Shown: positions 1 through 14,068 of the stretch, piece by piece
Layout of the letters: each line of letters begins with the position of its first letter
How positions within the stretch are numbered: position 1 is the stretch's first letter
Origin: Cyrtodaria siliqua
Lineage: Eukaryota; Mollusca; Bivalvia; Adapedonta; Hiatellidae
Direction of reading: 5' to 3'
DNA: 64,000 bases
NCBI GenBank assembly: GCA_037043455.1
Contig: JAWPHD010001288.1
Span: 273,560-337,559, forward strand
Notes under the pieces: model-generated
The model's database searches: none
Told to the model about the DNA's origin: nothing
The model's input: the letters and a program-made list of their open reading frames with translations, nothing else
Position numbers and translations under genes: made by a program

Positions 1-345
1 CAGATTATTAATATCAATGAAAGCTCAGACGAGTTCCAAAACCAGCTATATTGCACCAGTATAAATGGCGTTATTGCCCTTGAATTGACAAAGTTTGCTA
101 TATTTTGTCTTTTCAACACTCGGATGCCTCCATTTTTCATACCATCTTTACCAAATTGTTAATATCTATAAAAGCTATATATATCTATATAGTTTGTCTT
201 AACACTGTAGCACCTTCATTTTGCATCCTCCCTTTACCAAACTTTGCCAGATTGTTGATATTGATGAAAGCTCGGTCAAGTTCGAAAACCAGCCAGACTG
301 ACCAGTTAAGCCAAACAATGCCTGTTGCCCTGCTTTGAAGCTCAG
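1..345. repeat. Tandem-unit element, 157-bp family (partial array)
   Basis: About two degenerate units containing 'ttgttaatatctataaaagctatat' and 'attgttgatattgatgaaagctcgg' type segments. They match the longer arrays at 9640-11065 and 39785-40410. The array is cut by the window edge. Confidence 0.7.
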
Positions 346-1773
346 ATGTTTATACCATTGTTGTGCCGCGAGTCACTATCAGAGATGAAACTTCACAGAT
401 GTTTTCAGCACAGTATCAGAGATGAAGCAGATGTGATCATACTAAATTAGAACTAGGACCTCTTGTTTAAATTGTTAGCATGGGTCAAGGGTTTAATTTT
501 TTGTTGTGGGTGTTGTTGTTTTGTGGTGTTTTTTTTGCAATGTTTTAAAAGAAGTACTGGTGGGAGTTTTATGATGACAACCCTTGATATCAGAGCCGTT
601 TTAGCCAGTAGAGCATCCACAGGCCCTCTTGTTGAAGTACACCATTGTAAAAAAAAGCGAAGGTTTTCTTTCAACGACATGTGGTTTCAAAATAATCCCA
701 CGCTATAGTACGGTGACATCGATAGACTTTCTCTGTCAAAACATTTTAACTGGCAACTATATTTGTGGATGTGTTTGACACAATTAAGTGACTATTTTGC
801 ATAGAAACATTGCAATTAGTTGATCATTAGGAATATCTACATTTGAACAAAAATGGTCCAATTCAAATAACAATTTATAAATGCGATCAAATGAACTGTT
901 CATCCAAATGTTTCACCATACCACATGTTTCAGTTTACAATATAAGAGCACGATTTTCATGTGTATCATGAAAAGAAAATCTTTGCTTTTACAATGGTGT
1001 AAATTTGAATGATGTGATAAAATGGCTTTATATTTCATTCAGAAATGATGTCTCGTCTGCACTCACTGGATAAATAGACTATTCTATGGACCAATTTATT
1101 TCACATACAAAACAACTTAGTAAAATTGTACCAGACTTTTCAAATACTAAGCGCACAATTTCTGCCATATAATTATTCTTTCTAATATTATGTTCACATC
1201 AATAGTGTTGAATTACTATCATGTACTATATGGTTGACATTGCTTGAGCCTAAAATACTTATTTGGTTTAAAAATTCACTTGACCACATCCCATCGATTT
1301 TTGATTTTTTTTTTCAAAGATGGCTGACCAATTGTCCTTAAAACGCTTGTCAGAGTGCATTTGAAAATAATTTGAAGACTTCTAATGGGACTGGAATGAA
1401 ACTTTACACAGTGGTAGAGAGCAATGAGCGGCCACTGTGTAGGTTTAAATGAAACTTCACAGATGTTTTCTGCACAGTATCAGAGATGAAACAGATGTGA
1501 TCAGTATCGGAGAAAGCATAATCACAACCTTATTTCAGTATTTGTGTCAGCCACAGGCACATTTCTAGTTTATAATTTACATAGTTACTTTTCAGTCCCT
1601 CACTTAGTGACAAGCACTGTAAGGCAAAACTCCTGATTATAATCAGCAGAATCTTACGTACAAATAAAGCAGTTGTTAACAGGTTAATTTATAAAAGAGG
1701 GGTTAAGGTATATATATATAAACCATAGATGCATTGTACAGAGATACGTAATAATTACGGTGAATGATTTCAG
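346..1773. other. No gene seen; one dispersed duplicate pair
   Basis: This is probably an intron of the kinase gene whose exons follow. Positions 385-436 and 1449-1500 are near-identical copies of one roughly 50-bp sequence (core 'acttcacagatgtttt'). No earlier kinase exon was recognised here. Confidence 0.5.
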
Positions 1774-1853
1774 TGTATCTACGTACCTCACCAAATACCT
1801 GCTGGGAACGAATCCAATACAGGAATAGGAAAGAGGAACAAAACATTTCATTG
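1774..1853 (+). CDS. TK2: Deoxynucleoside kinase (TK2-like), internal exon with LID region
   Basis: This exon encodes part of a mitochondrial thymidine kinase 2 / deoxynucleoside kinase-type enzyme, which phosphorylates deoxynucleosides using ATP in nucleotide salvage. The acceptor is 'gatttcag' and the donor is 'TTG|gtaact'. The frame opens with two bases completing a split codon and reads YLRTSPNTCWERIQYR, then NRKEEQNISL. YLRT-P--C--R and the Arg-rich R-R-EE stretch match the strand and LID region of the dNK family, whose arginines contact ATP phosphates. The exon joins in phase 0 to the exon at 3999, giving the family's continuous 'EE...ISL-QYL..L..LHE.WL' order. Upstream exons with the P-loop and the substrate Glu/DRS motifs are outside the window. 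TK2 fits better than DGUOK or DCK from the C-terminal exon, but the exact orthologue is uncertain. Confidence 0.85.
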
Positions 1854-2180
1854 GTAACTAGTGATTTGATTTATATCAAAAATAAATTTATTTATGGTAG
1901 TAAGGATGATGAATGGCATATTATGCATGTGAACGGTAACAACATGCTGTCTGGCAAGACGATACAGAGAGGGGTGGATTCAAGGGTCAGCGCACCTGGC
2001 GCATTTTATTATTTAGAGTTGCGCCCACCTTAAACTGAAACAACGTGTGTGCATGTATTTTGGTTGTTCATTGTTTCAAGTTGTGCTCCCACCCTTAATC
2101 TAAAATGTTGTATCTGCTCTTGAGAGAGGAAATAACACGGAGGTGGAAAATCCTAAAAATATCATATATGTACTTTCATT

Positions 2181-2708
2181 TGTGCATTTAACTGACTAAC
2201 TGTAACTGTACAGAAATTGTGCATTTAACTGACAAACTGTAACTGTACAGAAATTGTACATTTAACTGACTAACTGTAACTGTACAGAAATTGTACATTT
2301 ACATGTAACTGACAAACTAACTGTACAGAAATTGTACATTTAACTGACTAACTGTAACTGTACAGAAATTGTGCATTTAACTGACAAACTGTAACTGTAC
2401 AGAAATTGTACATTTAACTGACTAACTGTACAGCAATTGTACATTTACATGTAACTGACAAACTGTAACTGTACAGAAATTGTACATTTAACTGACTAAC
2501 TGTAACTGTACAGAAATTGTGCATTTAACTGACTAACTGTAACTGTACAGAAATTGTACATTTAACTGACTAACTGTACAGCAATTGTACATTTAACTGA
2601 CAAACTTGTTCATTTAACTGACTAACTGTAACTGTACAGAAATTGTACATTTAACTGATTAACTGTACAGAAATTGTACAGTTAACTGACTAACTGTACA
2701 GAAATTGT
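2181..2708. repeat. 37-bp minisatellite in kinase intron
   Basis: About 14 head-to-tail units of 37 bp (core 'aactgtacagaaattgtaca'). Shorter variants lack one 'taactg', and some units carry an extra 'catgta'. No coding potential. Confidence 0.9.
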
Positions 2709-2974
2709 TGTTTCGTAAAATAAAAGTCTGCAAACAGTCTCAAATTAAAGAAAACTGTATTTTAAATGCATTGATATTAAAATCAAAATATTTCTAAAAA
2801 GACGGACGAGTGCATATTTATTATTTTGTAGCTATTTCCCAGATACTGGAAGCGTAGAACTTTCAGATTTCACACTTTTGTAAACATCTGTAAGACAGCA
2901 ACATGTTCGTAACAAAAGGAGGTTATATGAATAACTTCTTCTTGCACTTATTAAATTTACATTGAAGTTTTATT

Positions 2975-3803
2975 AGCTCTAAAGATCAGCAGAGCTTATG
3001 CCGTGTTGCGGCGTCCGTCTGTCCGTAAACTTTTTTTGTAGCGACTACTCCTCTGAAACTACGTAGTTGATTTTCATGAAACTTCACAGGAATGTTGCTC
3101 TTGATGTCTTATTGATCCTAGCAAAATTTTAGGTCGGCCCGATATTCAAGATGGCCACCACGGCTAAATATAGATTTTTAAAAAACAAGTTTGAAGCGAC
3201 TACTTCTTAAAAAATTAAGGGATATTGATATGGGACTTTTTCTAAAATGATCAGCATGAAATGGTGTTGATCCTTGTCGAAAATTAGTTTGATTCAACAT
3301 TAAACATGACGGACGAAAATTAGTTTGATTCAACATTAAACATGGCTGCCAGCGGCCATCTTTGTTTACATCAAGTTATATAGTAAAACCTTGTAGCGAC
3401 TACTCCTCTGAAACTACTTCACGGATTTTCATGAAACTTCACAGGAATGTTGCTCCGGATATCTTATTGATCCTAGCAAAATTTTAGGTCATCCGGAAAT
3501 TCAAGATTGCTGCCACGGCTAAAAATAAATTTTTAAAAAACAAGTTTGTAGCGACTACTTCTTGAAAACTATCAGTGATATTGCTATATGACTTATTCTA
3601 ATATGATCAGCATGACATGTTGTTGGTTCTTTAAAAATGGCTGCCGCGGCCATCTTTGTTTACATAGAGTTATATGGTAAAAACTTGTAGTGACTACTCC
3701 TCTAAAACTACATGACAGATTTTCATGAAACTTCACAGGAAGGTTGATCTAGCTTTCAAAAACTTATCAGTAGAGATTCAAGGTCATTGACCTCTTGTTA
3801 TAT
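2975..3803 (-). mobile_element. Pearl/HINE-like element, about 320-bp unit family, reverse orientation
   Basis: On the - strand it begins with the family's 5' palindrome AACAAGAGGTCAATGACC, carries about 2.5 tandem units ('gtagcgactactcctctgaaac'), then the (GACG)n-like tract, GGCATAAGCTCTGCTGATC and a terminal hairpin. It is the same family as 15148-17369 and 23097-23829. It lies in the intron between two kinase exons. Confidence 0.75.
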
Positions 3804-3998
3804 GTGCCAGACAGCTCTAAAGCATTGCAGCCATGTCCCATGTACACATTTCTAGTTCAGTGTATTTATATGAATTATTATTCAACTAAAAGCAAATTAT
3901 GCCTTTGAGCATTTGAGTTTTAAATGATAACACCTAGATAAATAGTTTTTTTCAGGCATATTAAAGATTCCTCTCAAACAGTGTTATGTTATTTTCAG

Positions 3999-4082
3999 CA
4001 ATATCTTCAGGACCTAAACAAACTTCATGAAAGTTGGTTGATGAAGGATGATAACTCCAACCTGCCTAATACTCGAGTCGTG
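3999..4082 (+). CDS. TK2: Deoxynucleoside kinase (TK2-like), penultimate exon
   Basis: The exon is 84 nt and phase 0 at both ends, between acceptor 'attttcag' and donor 'GTG|gtgagg'. It reads QYLQDLNKLHESWLMKDD and then NSNLPNTRVV. The YL--L--LHE-WL helix is a hallmark near the C-terminus of dNK/TK2/DGUOK proteins, and '-TRVV' leads into the last beta strand. The open frame is intact and joins cleanly to the exons on either side. Confidence 0.88.
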
Positions 4083-5473
4083 GTGAGGAGTTATTTATTT
4101 GGTGCCTATATGTTGCCTTTTATGCTTTTTTCTTGATAAGCATTTGCCAATATGTCATCAACAAATGGCGAAAAAACATGGCAAATTAGCCAAACTTACC
4201 CTGTTTTGGTTGATAAAGGGAAATCATTTTAATATTTTATTGACCAATAATTTGCAATTTTAAAATACTGAGGTATGTTCAGTTTTTGACAAGCCTTTTT
4301 CCAAAAGATAAAAAAGAGACGTGTGTTAGTTTTCTGGTGGCAGCAATTGTGTCGAGATTAAGTTTAGTGTTTAGATCTTTTTCTTAAAAAACGTACGCAA
4401 TAACGACTTTATACTTTGGTTATAGTTGTATCTTTGGTACTACAACTCAACAAAACATACCAATATAGCCGATGCGACTCTCTAGGCAAAAGGTAGATAA
4501 CTAGATATAATATAAAATTTAAGATTTTTGTTTAGATCATTTATCTTTCAGAACCATTGAGATTCAAACCCAGTATGAATTTAGCAAGCTATGTAATTGT
4601 GACTAATGTTCAATTCATGTTGGTATTAAACAAGGTCATTAATAGACCACCATTATTTTTTTTAATATAGTTCTGTTTCTCAAATTACATGCAGACAATC
4701 GACCATAAATAGGTGGTATATTAAACATGAGCTGTATCCACTTGTACGTCGTTTATGTTTGTAGTGTAAGCGAGACCTATAATTCGGTAGAATTCCGTAT
4801 TCCCAAGTCACTGTTTTATAGTAAACCGAGTATTTTTTCGAAAACTAAAGAAGTATCCTTATTGCTCATTTCACGTCTTAAAATTAAAAAATCTGTAATT
4901 ATTCATTTGTGTCATTCATCAGTTGTACGTATTATTGAATAAAAATGTTCTTTGCTCACAAAGCAAGTACTTCTCAATGCCTTTAGGCAGCAACTGAATT
5001 AATACTTCTGATTTATACAACTAAAACTTGCAGTCTGCTGGACCAACATTTTTCATAATAAATGATTAAGTGGGCTTCAACATCTACGACACTAAGCCCG
5101 TTATGATGGTTTAATTTATATTTGGATAGACATCCAAACACATGAAAATTAGTGGGGGCTATGCTCATATTTTCAAAAATGCTTTCACAAATGACTTCCA
5201 TATTTTATTTGTTGATTACTAAGATCGTACAAAAACATTTCGTCATATTTCTGATGACCTGCACCCACAAGGTCAAGGTCACACACTTGGAAATTTTGTG
5301 TTTAGCAGGGGCATCAGTCAAATATCCGACATTAATAGTTATTCCAGTCGCTTAAAGGAACCAGAGAAATATATTTCTATTTGTAAGAGTTTCTCATCCC
5401 TATATTCTCTCTCAGTGTGTGACCAAGAAATACCATTTGTGATGTTGGACATAAATTAACTTGTTTGTTACAG
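4083..5473 (+). other. Last intron of the kinase gene
   Basis: Bounded by donor gtgagg and acceptor 'ttgttacag'. It is unique-looking AT-rich sequence. Short open frames inside it lack splice context or recognisable similarity. Confidence 0.7.
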
Positions 5474-5575
5474 GTTATTGATGGGGACCACGACATACAG
5501 ACCATGGAGGAGACTTACAGACAGCTGAAATCAAAGATCTTGTTTGACTGTGAGCGTAACACCAATCCAGCTTGA
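5474..5575 (+). CDS. TK2: Deoxynucleoside kinase (TK2-like), terminal exon
   Basis: It encodes VIDGDHDIQTMEETYRQLKS and then KILFDCERNTNPA, followed by TGA. The VIDGDHD strand and following helix align with the TK2 C-terminus (VIEADH...M). The exon starts in phase 0 after 'gttacag'. The tail after the helix is short and poorly conserved, as is usual. No clear polyadenylation signal was assigned. Confidence 0.87.
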   Translation, partial: VIDGDHDIQTMEETYRQLKSKILFDCERNTNPA

Positions 5576-5699
5576 TCAGACACTATTCCAGTTGAATGAT
5601 TGAATATGAAGTATAAGGCTTTATCTGTGGTATATAAATGTCTACAGGCTAGTCTACTGATGAACTTTGTGTGACAAATGGGAAGAGTCTGTAGGCTAG

Positions 5700-6045
5700 T
5701 TGATTTCTTTTTTGTGTCGCCAGTCAGTCTGTCACGAAAACTTAACGTTGGCTATAACTTTCTCATTTCTTGATATTTCTTCATCAATCTTTCAATATAT
5801 ACTCATCATCGACATGACCATACTAAAATATAAAGGTCAAGGTCACACTGAAGGTCATTATATGGGTTAAATACTCAATATTTTCTTCACGAAAACTTAA
5901 TGTTGGCTATATATAACTTTCTCATTTTTTGATACTTTCAATATATACTCATCATCGACATGACCATACTAAAATATAGAGGTCAAGGTCACACTGAAGG
6001 TCATTATATGGGTTAAATACTCATTTTCTCTTCACGAAAACTTAC
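5700..6045. repeat. Two-copy tandem repeat, about 155 bp
   Basis: 'cacgaaaacttaacgttgg' starts near 5732 and again near 5887. Both copies continue through 'actcatcatcgacatgacca' and 'ggtcaaggtcacactgaagg'. A third unit is only begun ('cttcacgaaaacttactccgg'). Confidence 0.85.
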
Positions 6046-6379
6046 TCCGGTCATGTGTTGGTGCGCCTTAAAACTCCAATTCAATTCAATTCAGTTTGTC
6101 AAGATCATTTATCTGGGTCTTAAAAACCTTGTCATACTGATAAAGCGCCGACAGGCAACACACGTGTTCTGCCGAACACCCATCTAGTTCAAATTCTGAG
6201 TCTGTGTTGTCGTTGCGTTGTAAACCTTCTCGCCTCTCAACTTGTATGTGAGGAACTGTCGATTCTTATGGATGGCGGGAGGTGTACTGCATAAAAATAA
6301 TGTAAAACATCATACATTTTCAAATTCTATACAAAGTTAATGAGGGTTTATTGCCAAAAGGTGATCAAGTTCCTTGTTT

Positions 6380-6900
6380 TACATAGCCATCAACTTTGTT
6401 CATCGTCTTCGTCGCCATCCTTCACACTTTAACTTGCAACCTAATCATGGCCATCCATAACTGGAAAAGTATATGACTATGTTTATAAAATTTCACACGC
6501 ATCTTTACCTCAAGGGATGTCGTTACATATGTCCAATTACTCTGGAACTTACATTTTGGCAGAGGTATGGCCGTTTTCATAAATGTTTAACTTGCAACCT
6601 AACCAAGCTCATAACTGACCATAACTTGAACAGTATTTGACCTATGTTAAATAATAATGAAACTTCATGCACAGTCTTCGTCTTGTTCCAAGGAATGTTG
6701 TTACCCATGACCAGTAACTCTGACTTCCATTTTGGCCGAGTTATGCCCCTTTTCAGACACAACCTGCAACCTAACCTCATAACTTGGCAAAATATTGACC
6801 TAGGGTCATAGGACTTTATACAGTTTTTCTATATCAGTTATTCAATGCAGAGTTCTGCCCCTTTCCATAAACTTCCATTCTTCATGAAGGATTGCACCCC
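6380..6900. repeat. Degenerate tandem repeat, about 165-bp units
   Basis: Successive units carry 'taacttgcaacctaa', a 'taactctggaacttacattttgg'-type segment and 'atgcccctttt'. A related fragment is at 61776-61985. Confidence 0.6.
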
Positions 6901-7831
6901 ATGTCCTCAAACTTTATAGTCCTTGCTGAAATAAGCACATGGCAGACGATGCAAGTGTTCCGTGGAGTACTACAGGTAATGAAATATTGCTGTACATAAC
7001 AGACAGATGTTGACAGAAATTTACAACTTAGCACACCAAAATAAGGACATCAAGTCAGACCAGTGGATTTACAGCTGGTATGAATCATCGAAAGCCCGAT
7101 GGTTGAGATGTGTAATGGAGACGCCATGGGGGAAAGTGTACAGTCCTACATTCATAACAGTAACCATGGTTTTCAGCATTTTACTTCCAAACTGAAATAA
7201 CGACAAGTGTGTATTTATTCCATGGTTGATAATTTAGCATTCTAAGCAGACATTGTTTTCATATTCATCATGGTCTCCTTTATTATCCTGTGCAAAAGGA
7301 ATTCATTTTTTGGGGGGAGGGGTGTGGGGTTACAAATGGGTTGCATCATTCACATACATTTTTTAAAACTATAAACCATATTGCTATTATTGTCATTCAA
7401 AATTTATATCAGAAAACTGCCAGATTTATATCAGAAAACTGCCGTATCAACATTTCATTCATCATTTAATAAGCACTTTCTCTATACATTCTGAAGCGAA
7501 ATGTCTGGTTTATGGAAACTTTCGGATGTTTTTAAACAAACATTTCTGTTATTAATGTTTAGTGTTGTTTTTGCTGATCTTTGAAGTATGTGATTCTAAA
7601 AATCACTGTTGAGATTGAAACATTTTTTTTTATATATATATATTTTTTTATATTTTCCATGAAAAATAATTGTGCTTTTACGAAATGTCTACGCATCATA
7701 TGTACATCGACATTTTTAGCTTTGTATTTTTTCCGAACAAAATTGTTTTATGTCATTTTATTATTGAATAAAATATGTTTTACAACAAACAGAATCTCCC
7801 TCATTGGAATGTTGAACGTGACATTCTGTTC
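6901..7831. other. No supported gene
   Basis: An open frame at 7007-7195 (62 aa) has no splice context or recognisable family. The rest is AT-rich with a G-run near 7310. Confidence 0.4.
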
Positions 7832-8476
7832 TTAAAGGGAATGTAGCGACACAGCCAAACATTTATTATAGAGAGTTCTGAAAAACTTGGAAAAAGATAT
7901 AAGAATTATCAAAATCGGAAAATAAAAAAAGAAGATATGACTATTTGAAGGTTGCTGTAGAACGGATATGGGAGACACCATTTTGAGAACTCTGATGTCA
8001 TAGTTTTAAATTACCATAACAAACAGGTGGACAAAGTTAAAAACAGCATACCAAAATAAGAAGACATGATTTACAAATCAGTTTCTGTAATTAACGCATG
8101 AGGAAATTTACGAATTTTGCAGTAATAGTTAACACTTACTGCAATGTATTAATTGTTTTGCATTGTAATTGTTTCAGAAAATACTGTTTTCAGTTTACGA
8201 AAAATTGCAAAGATATAAAGCATTATTTCCATTATGTATACATGTTTTTGATATAGTTGCTGTCATTTTCTTCCTATAAATCAGTAAAGTTTCAAATTTA
8301 TAAATATTCCATATATGGTCATTTAGAACTATGATGTCATAGCTCTCAGGCCACTTCCATATCCGTTTCAATAAAACCTTCAACTGATCATATCTGATTG
8401 TTTATCATCCGATTTTGATCATCTTTCACCCTTTTCTAAGTTTTTCAGTTTGGCTGTGTCAGTACATTTCCTTTAA
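7832..8476. mobile_element. MITE with long inverted repeats and TTAA target duplication
   Basis: TTAA (7832-7835) is followed by AGGGAATGTAGCGACACAGCC. The reverse complement of this end, AGGAAATGTACTGACACAGCC, precedes TTAA at 8473-8476. The arms stay alignable for about 150 bp, including 'gatgtcatag'. No transposase is encoded. It is the same family as 33570-34089. TTAA duplication fits a piggyBac or Kolobok-type transposase. Confidence 0.88.
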
Positions 8477-8764
8477 CAACACCGTAATTTAGAATCTTTC
8501 TGGAACTGAATATCTTTAATATTGATTTGATAGAAAATGTACAAGTTTAATGTCAATTTGTTACTGCCCATATTCGATATATTAATTTCTTCTTATATAA
8601 ATGTCTACACATAGCAAGTTCAATCATGTGTGTGCAATAAAGTTTTCGATAATAAAATAAATTGCGTGTTTTTCTATTTATTCACCATGACAACATTTCT
8701 GTATGACAATGTTAATTGAAAATGTAAATCTGCTGATCTTTTTGTCGTGATGCAGCATATGTAA

Positions 8765-9480
8765 AATAGTGTGTGGCGACGGCTCCTTTGTAAATATGTA
8801 CATGATGTACTTCATACATATTCACGCAACATTTCAGGAATATTGTTTTGATTTGGCCTTCGTAAGATTTAGGTTGGTCAAAATTCCAAGATTGCCAACA
8901 TATTCAAAATTAGACTTTAAAAGACAATTTTGTGGTAACTAATGCTAATGGGGTCATTGTCGTATCGTGTACTACAGAAAGGTACCCGGGGTACTACAGA
9001 AAGGTACCCGGGGTACATTTATGTTAATGTATACAAAAACGTACCCGAAAATCTTTGAATTCCAGAAAAGCCCCCAAATATACAGAAATGTACCCAGACA
9101 AACAAGATCTCATTGGCAGAATTGAAACAATTGAGAACTTGATAAACAACTGCTTAAACAATATTGTTTATCATTAACTATGGCGCTATTGTTCTTAAAA
9201 CATATTTAGGCTGCCATAGTAATAAAATACAGAACTTATTTTCGTAAAACCGGAAGTTGTAAATCATCAAACCCCGCGCAAAAAGTTAAACAAATATGCA
9301 GCTCGTCATTCAAGAAGAGTTGGTCAAATATTTAGACCAACTGCGTTCCTTTAAGGTGAAGGTAGCGGCTTTTAAAAGTGAATCGATTAAACTTGACCCC
9401 ATCAGCGTAATTTTCATGAATCTTTGCAGGAATGTTGCTCTTCCAATTATTTATTAAATCCAGTATTGATTGATGTAATA
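8765..9480. repeat. Degenerate copy of the 320-bp-unit Pearl-like family
   Basis: Fragments such as 'ttttcatgaatctttgcaggaatgttgctc' and 'ccaagattgcc' match the family. A roughly 20-bp duplication (gtactacagaaaggtacccg) lies at about 8981-9014. Confidence 0.45.
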
Positions 9481-9639
9481 TTGAGAAAGAATACAGCATG
9501 ACCAGTTAAAGTCAAGGGTCATGACTCGTGTTTATTCTATTCGGATAAAGCTGGTTTTCAACTTTCCAAGCATTTTTATTACTATTCATAACTCACATGC
9601 TTCATCAAAATAATTTGACCAATCAGTGATCAATAAAAA

Positions 9640-11065
9640 AAAAGACCTCCACATTCTGGTAGTGGGTAAACTCGTTGTTTATTCTGAACACTCACCATCT
9701 GAACAATTTTTTGAAATTGTCCGAGCTTTCATTGATATTAACAATCTGTTAAAGTTTGGTAAAGAGCGGATGAAAAACGAAGGCCCCATCGTCTTAACGA
9801 GGCAAAATATAGCATTTTAACTAAATCAAGAGCCATTACTCCGCTGTTACTGGTTCGATCTGGCTGGTTTTCAAATTTGTCCAAGCTTTCATTGATATTA
9901 CCAATCTGGTAAAGATTGATTACAACATGAAGGCGCTAGAGTGTTCACAAGGCTGAAAATGGCATTTTTTCAATAGTTCAGGGGCACATAATTCTGGTGT
10001 TCTTGGTCCGATATAGCTTATTTTCAAACTTGACCGAGCTTTCATTGATATTAACAATATGTTAAAGTTTGGTAAAGATCGCATGAAAAATGAAGGCCCT
10101 ATCGTCTTTACAAAACAAAATATACCATTTTAAACTAATTTAAGGGCCATAACTCCACTGTTACTTGTTCGATCTAGCTGGTCTTTGAACTTGTCCGAGC
10201 TATCTTTGATATTAACAATCTGGTAAAGATCGGATGAAAAATGAAGGCGCTATCGTCTTTACAAGGAATTTTTAACTAAATCAAGGGCCATAACTCCGCT
10301 GTTATTGGTCCGATCTGTCTGGTTTTCGAACTTCATGAGCTATAATTGATATTAACAATCTGGTAAAGTTTGGTAAAGATCGGATGAAAAATGAAGGCGC
10401 TTTCGTCTTAAGGCAAAATATAGCACTTTTAACGCTAAATCAAGGGCCATAACTCCGCTATTACTGTTCCGATCTTTCTAGTTTTCGAACTTGTCCAGCT
10501 TTCACCAATATTAACAATCTCGTAAAGTTTGGAAAAGATCGGATGAAAAATGAAGGCCCTATTGTCTTAACAAGGCAAAATATAGCATTTTTAATTAAAT
10601 CAAGAACCACAACTCTCCTGTTACTGGTCCGATCTGTCTGGTTTCCGAACTTGTCCGAGCTTTTACCAATATTAACAATCTCGTAAAGTTTGGAAAAGAT
10701 CGGATGAAAAATGAAGGCCCTATCGTCTTAACAAGGCAAAATATAGCATTTTTATCTTAAATAAGGGCCACAACTCCGCTGTTACTGGTCCGATCTGTCT
10801 GGTTTTCGAACTTGTCCGAGCTTTCATTGATATTAACATCTGGTAAAGTCTGGTAAAGATCAGATGAAAAATGAAGGCCCTTTCCTCCAATCGGTCTGGA
10901 TTTCAAAGTTGTCCGAGCTTTCATTGATATTAACATCTGGTCAAGTTTGGTAAAGATCAAATGAAAAATGAAGGCCCTTTCCTCTTAACGAGACGAAAGT
11001 TAACGACGGACGGAAGGACGGACGGACAACTGGGCATCCCATAAGCTCGGTACAGTAAAAATGTT
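9640..11065 (+). repeat. Tandem array of about 157-bp units ending in (GACG)n
   Basis: About eight units contain 'gagctttcattgatattaac', 'aaagatcggatgaaaaatga', 'aaggcaaaatatagcattt' and 'aagggccataactccgctgt'. The array ends in 'gacggacggaaggacggacgg' and 'catcccataagctcggtac', the same tail layout as the 320-bp family (GACG tract, then CATAAGCTC). This fits a Pearl/HINE-like element whose core repeats have expanded. Confidence 0.8.
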
Positions 11066-11848
11066 ATTAAATTTTTATATTAACATCATCTTTCCCAACA
11101 ATAACGTGCCTTGGAACATGATAACAAAAAAGACAAAGACCATCAGTGTATTTTCAGACAGTGGAATATTTTCTGTTGCGACACCAGATGCATGCATAGT
11201 AGCTCAGCAGCTTTCAAAAATGTGATTATGTCGGAAGTTTATTCAAAATATTTTCTTTCAGAAACAAAAAGAATCAAATGAAAGTAAATATTATGTATTT
11301 TATATATCGATACAGATTAGGGCTTTAACGAATACACTTGGAGGTAAATACGCTATGTATCAAGAATACGCCCTATGCAGGAGACTCGACAGGTATGAAC
11401 TAAATTAAAACACTATAAATAGTCTTCAATTCATGACCCCACTTCAGACTAAAAAATCACATTTTTCTTAAGATAAGTCTATCAACATTATCAGAAGAGA
11501 GAGCAGCCCTTTGAGCAGACACCACATCTCCAGCAATAATAAAACATTTGTTGCAGGGATGCCGAATTGGATGCCACAAAATAAACGTGTGCTTTATTTG
11601 CATTTCAGGATTTGTGATGATTTTTTGCTTTGATTTTAAACATTAAATACAAAACAAACTGATCATTTTGGCCTCTGAGAATGTTAAATTTGAATGCATG
11701 GATATACTGTACATATTCGGTTCAGCTGGTGGCAAATGTGAATACGTATTAGTACTCGATATACCGAATATTCGAGCGTATCGTTACAGGCCTAATATGG
11801 ATGACTGACTAAACAAACAAAACAAATGAAATTATTTTTTTCCATTAC
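11066..11848. other. Intergenic, nothing recognised
   Basis: Unique AT-rich sequence downstream (in - strand terms) of METTL1. No open frame or repeat was identified. Confidence 0.5.
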
Positions 11849-11854
11849 TTTATT
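11849..11854 (-). promoter_or_regulatory. Likely METTL1 polyadenylation signal (AATAAA)
   Basis: TTTATT on the + strand reads AATAAA on the - strand, about 200 nt after the METTL1 stop codon and just before an A-rich run. Confidence 0.5.
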
Positions 11855-12051
11855 TAAACAGTTTTAGAAACAAATTTACAATGCAACTAGTCTTATAAAT
11901 GTAAATACATCATGTACATAATTTCCAACCTATCGCATATTAGATTTCTTAGATATTCACATGGATGTCTGCATGAATTTTCAATTTATTATTAATCTTC
12001 TCATAATATTGAACTTCTGACATTATTAACTGTAATTTAACAATAATAAAA

Positions 12052-13463
<1,412 letters not shown>

Positions 13464-13975
13464 TGTATTTAAAGGGACAATGTCCCCAACGTTCAGCTTA
13501 TAAAACACAAAACAATTACGTTGACAAACATCACACAGCAACAATTACTGAATATTTACTTAGTAAAAAACAACCCAAAAAGCTTGTTTGACGGAATTCA
13601 ATACTAGTACAAAAAAAAAAGAAGCATCGCTTCATGCGGCTGAACTAAAATTACACTCGAGGGTAATAAATAGTGCGCAATGGTCGAGCGCACTCCCAAC
13701 TGAGCTAAACAGGCCAGATGTGTTACGCAAGACATACTATCAGGAAAACCTCATGCGCTCATGGATGTCATGTGATCACCAAAAGTGTAAATACTGCATT
13801 CCAGCATTGTTTACAAACAATAAATTAAAATTCCTTTTATTTTTCAAACTCACGAATGAATTACTACAGACTTATTTGGGTCTACGCTCAGGTTTTCACA
13901 TATACAGTTGATTGAATAAAAATCAGACAGTTATTTGTTTATGCTTTATATCTGCTTACTTACGGAAAAGGAAAA
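13464..13975. mobile_element. Dispersed 0.5-kb element with antisense tRNA-like segment (family P)
   Basis: The ends are 'tttaaagggacaatgtcccc' and 'tctgcttacttacggaaaag'; better-kept copies end in 'acggacagtgtccctttaa', giving short imperfect inverted repeats. Inside, the - strand carries 'tagctcagttggga' (13693-13706 on +), a tRNA D-arm/box A. Relatives are at 22990-23965, 48335-48540 (- strand) and 60415-60850. It may be a MITE carrying a SINE or tRNA fragment. Confidence 0.6.
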
Positions 13976-14068
13976 GTTACAAGATATACAATACCTCTTG
14001 CTTCATACACCTGTTTAGCATTCGGTCAAATTCATTACATCCTCCTATCAACCTCTTGTACTTGTTCT

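Noticed and set aside
7007..7195. 62-codon + strand frame (MLTEIYNLAHQNKDIK...) as a gene
   Set aside because: Reasonable amino-acid composition, but no splice signals, conserved motif or neighbouring exon supports it.
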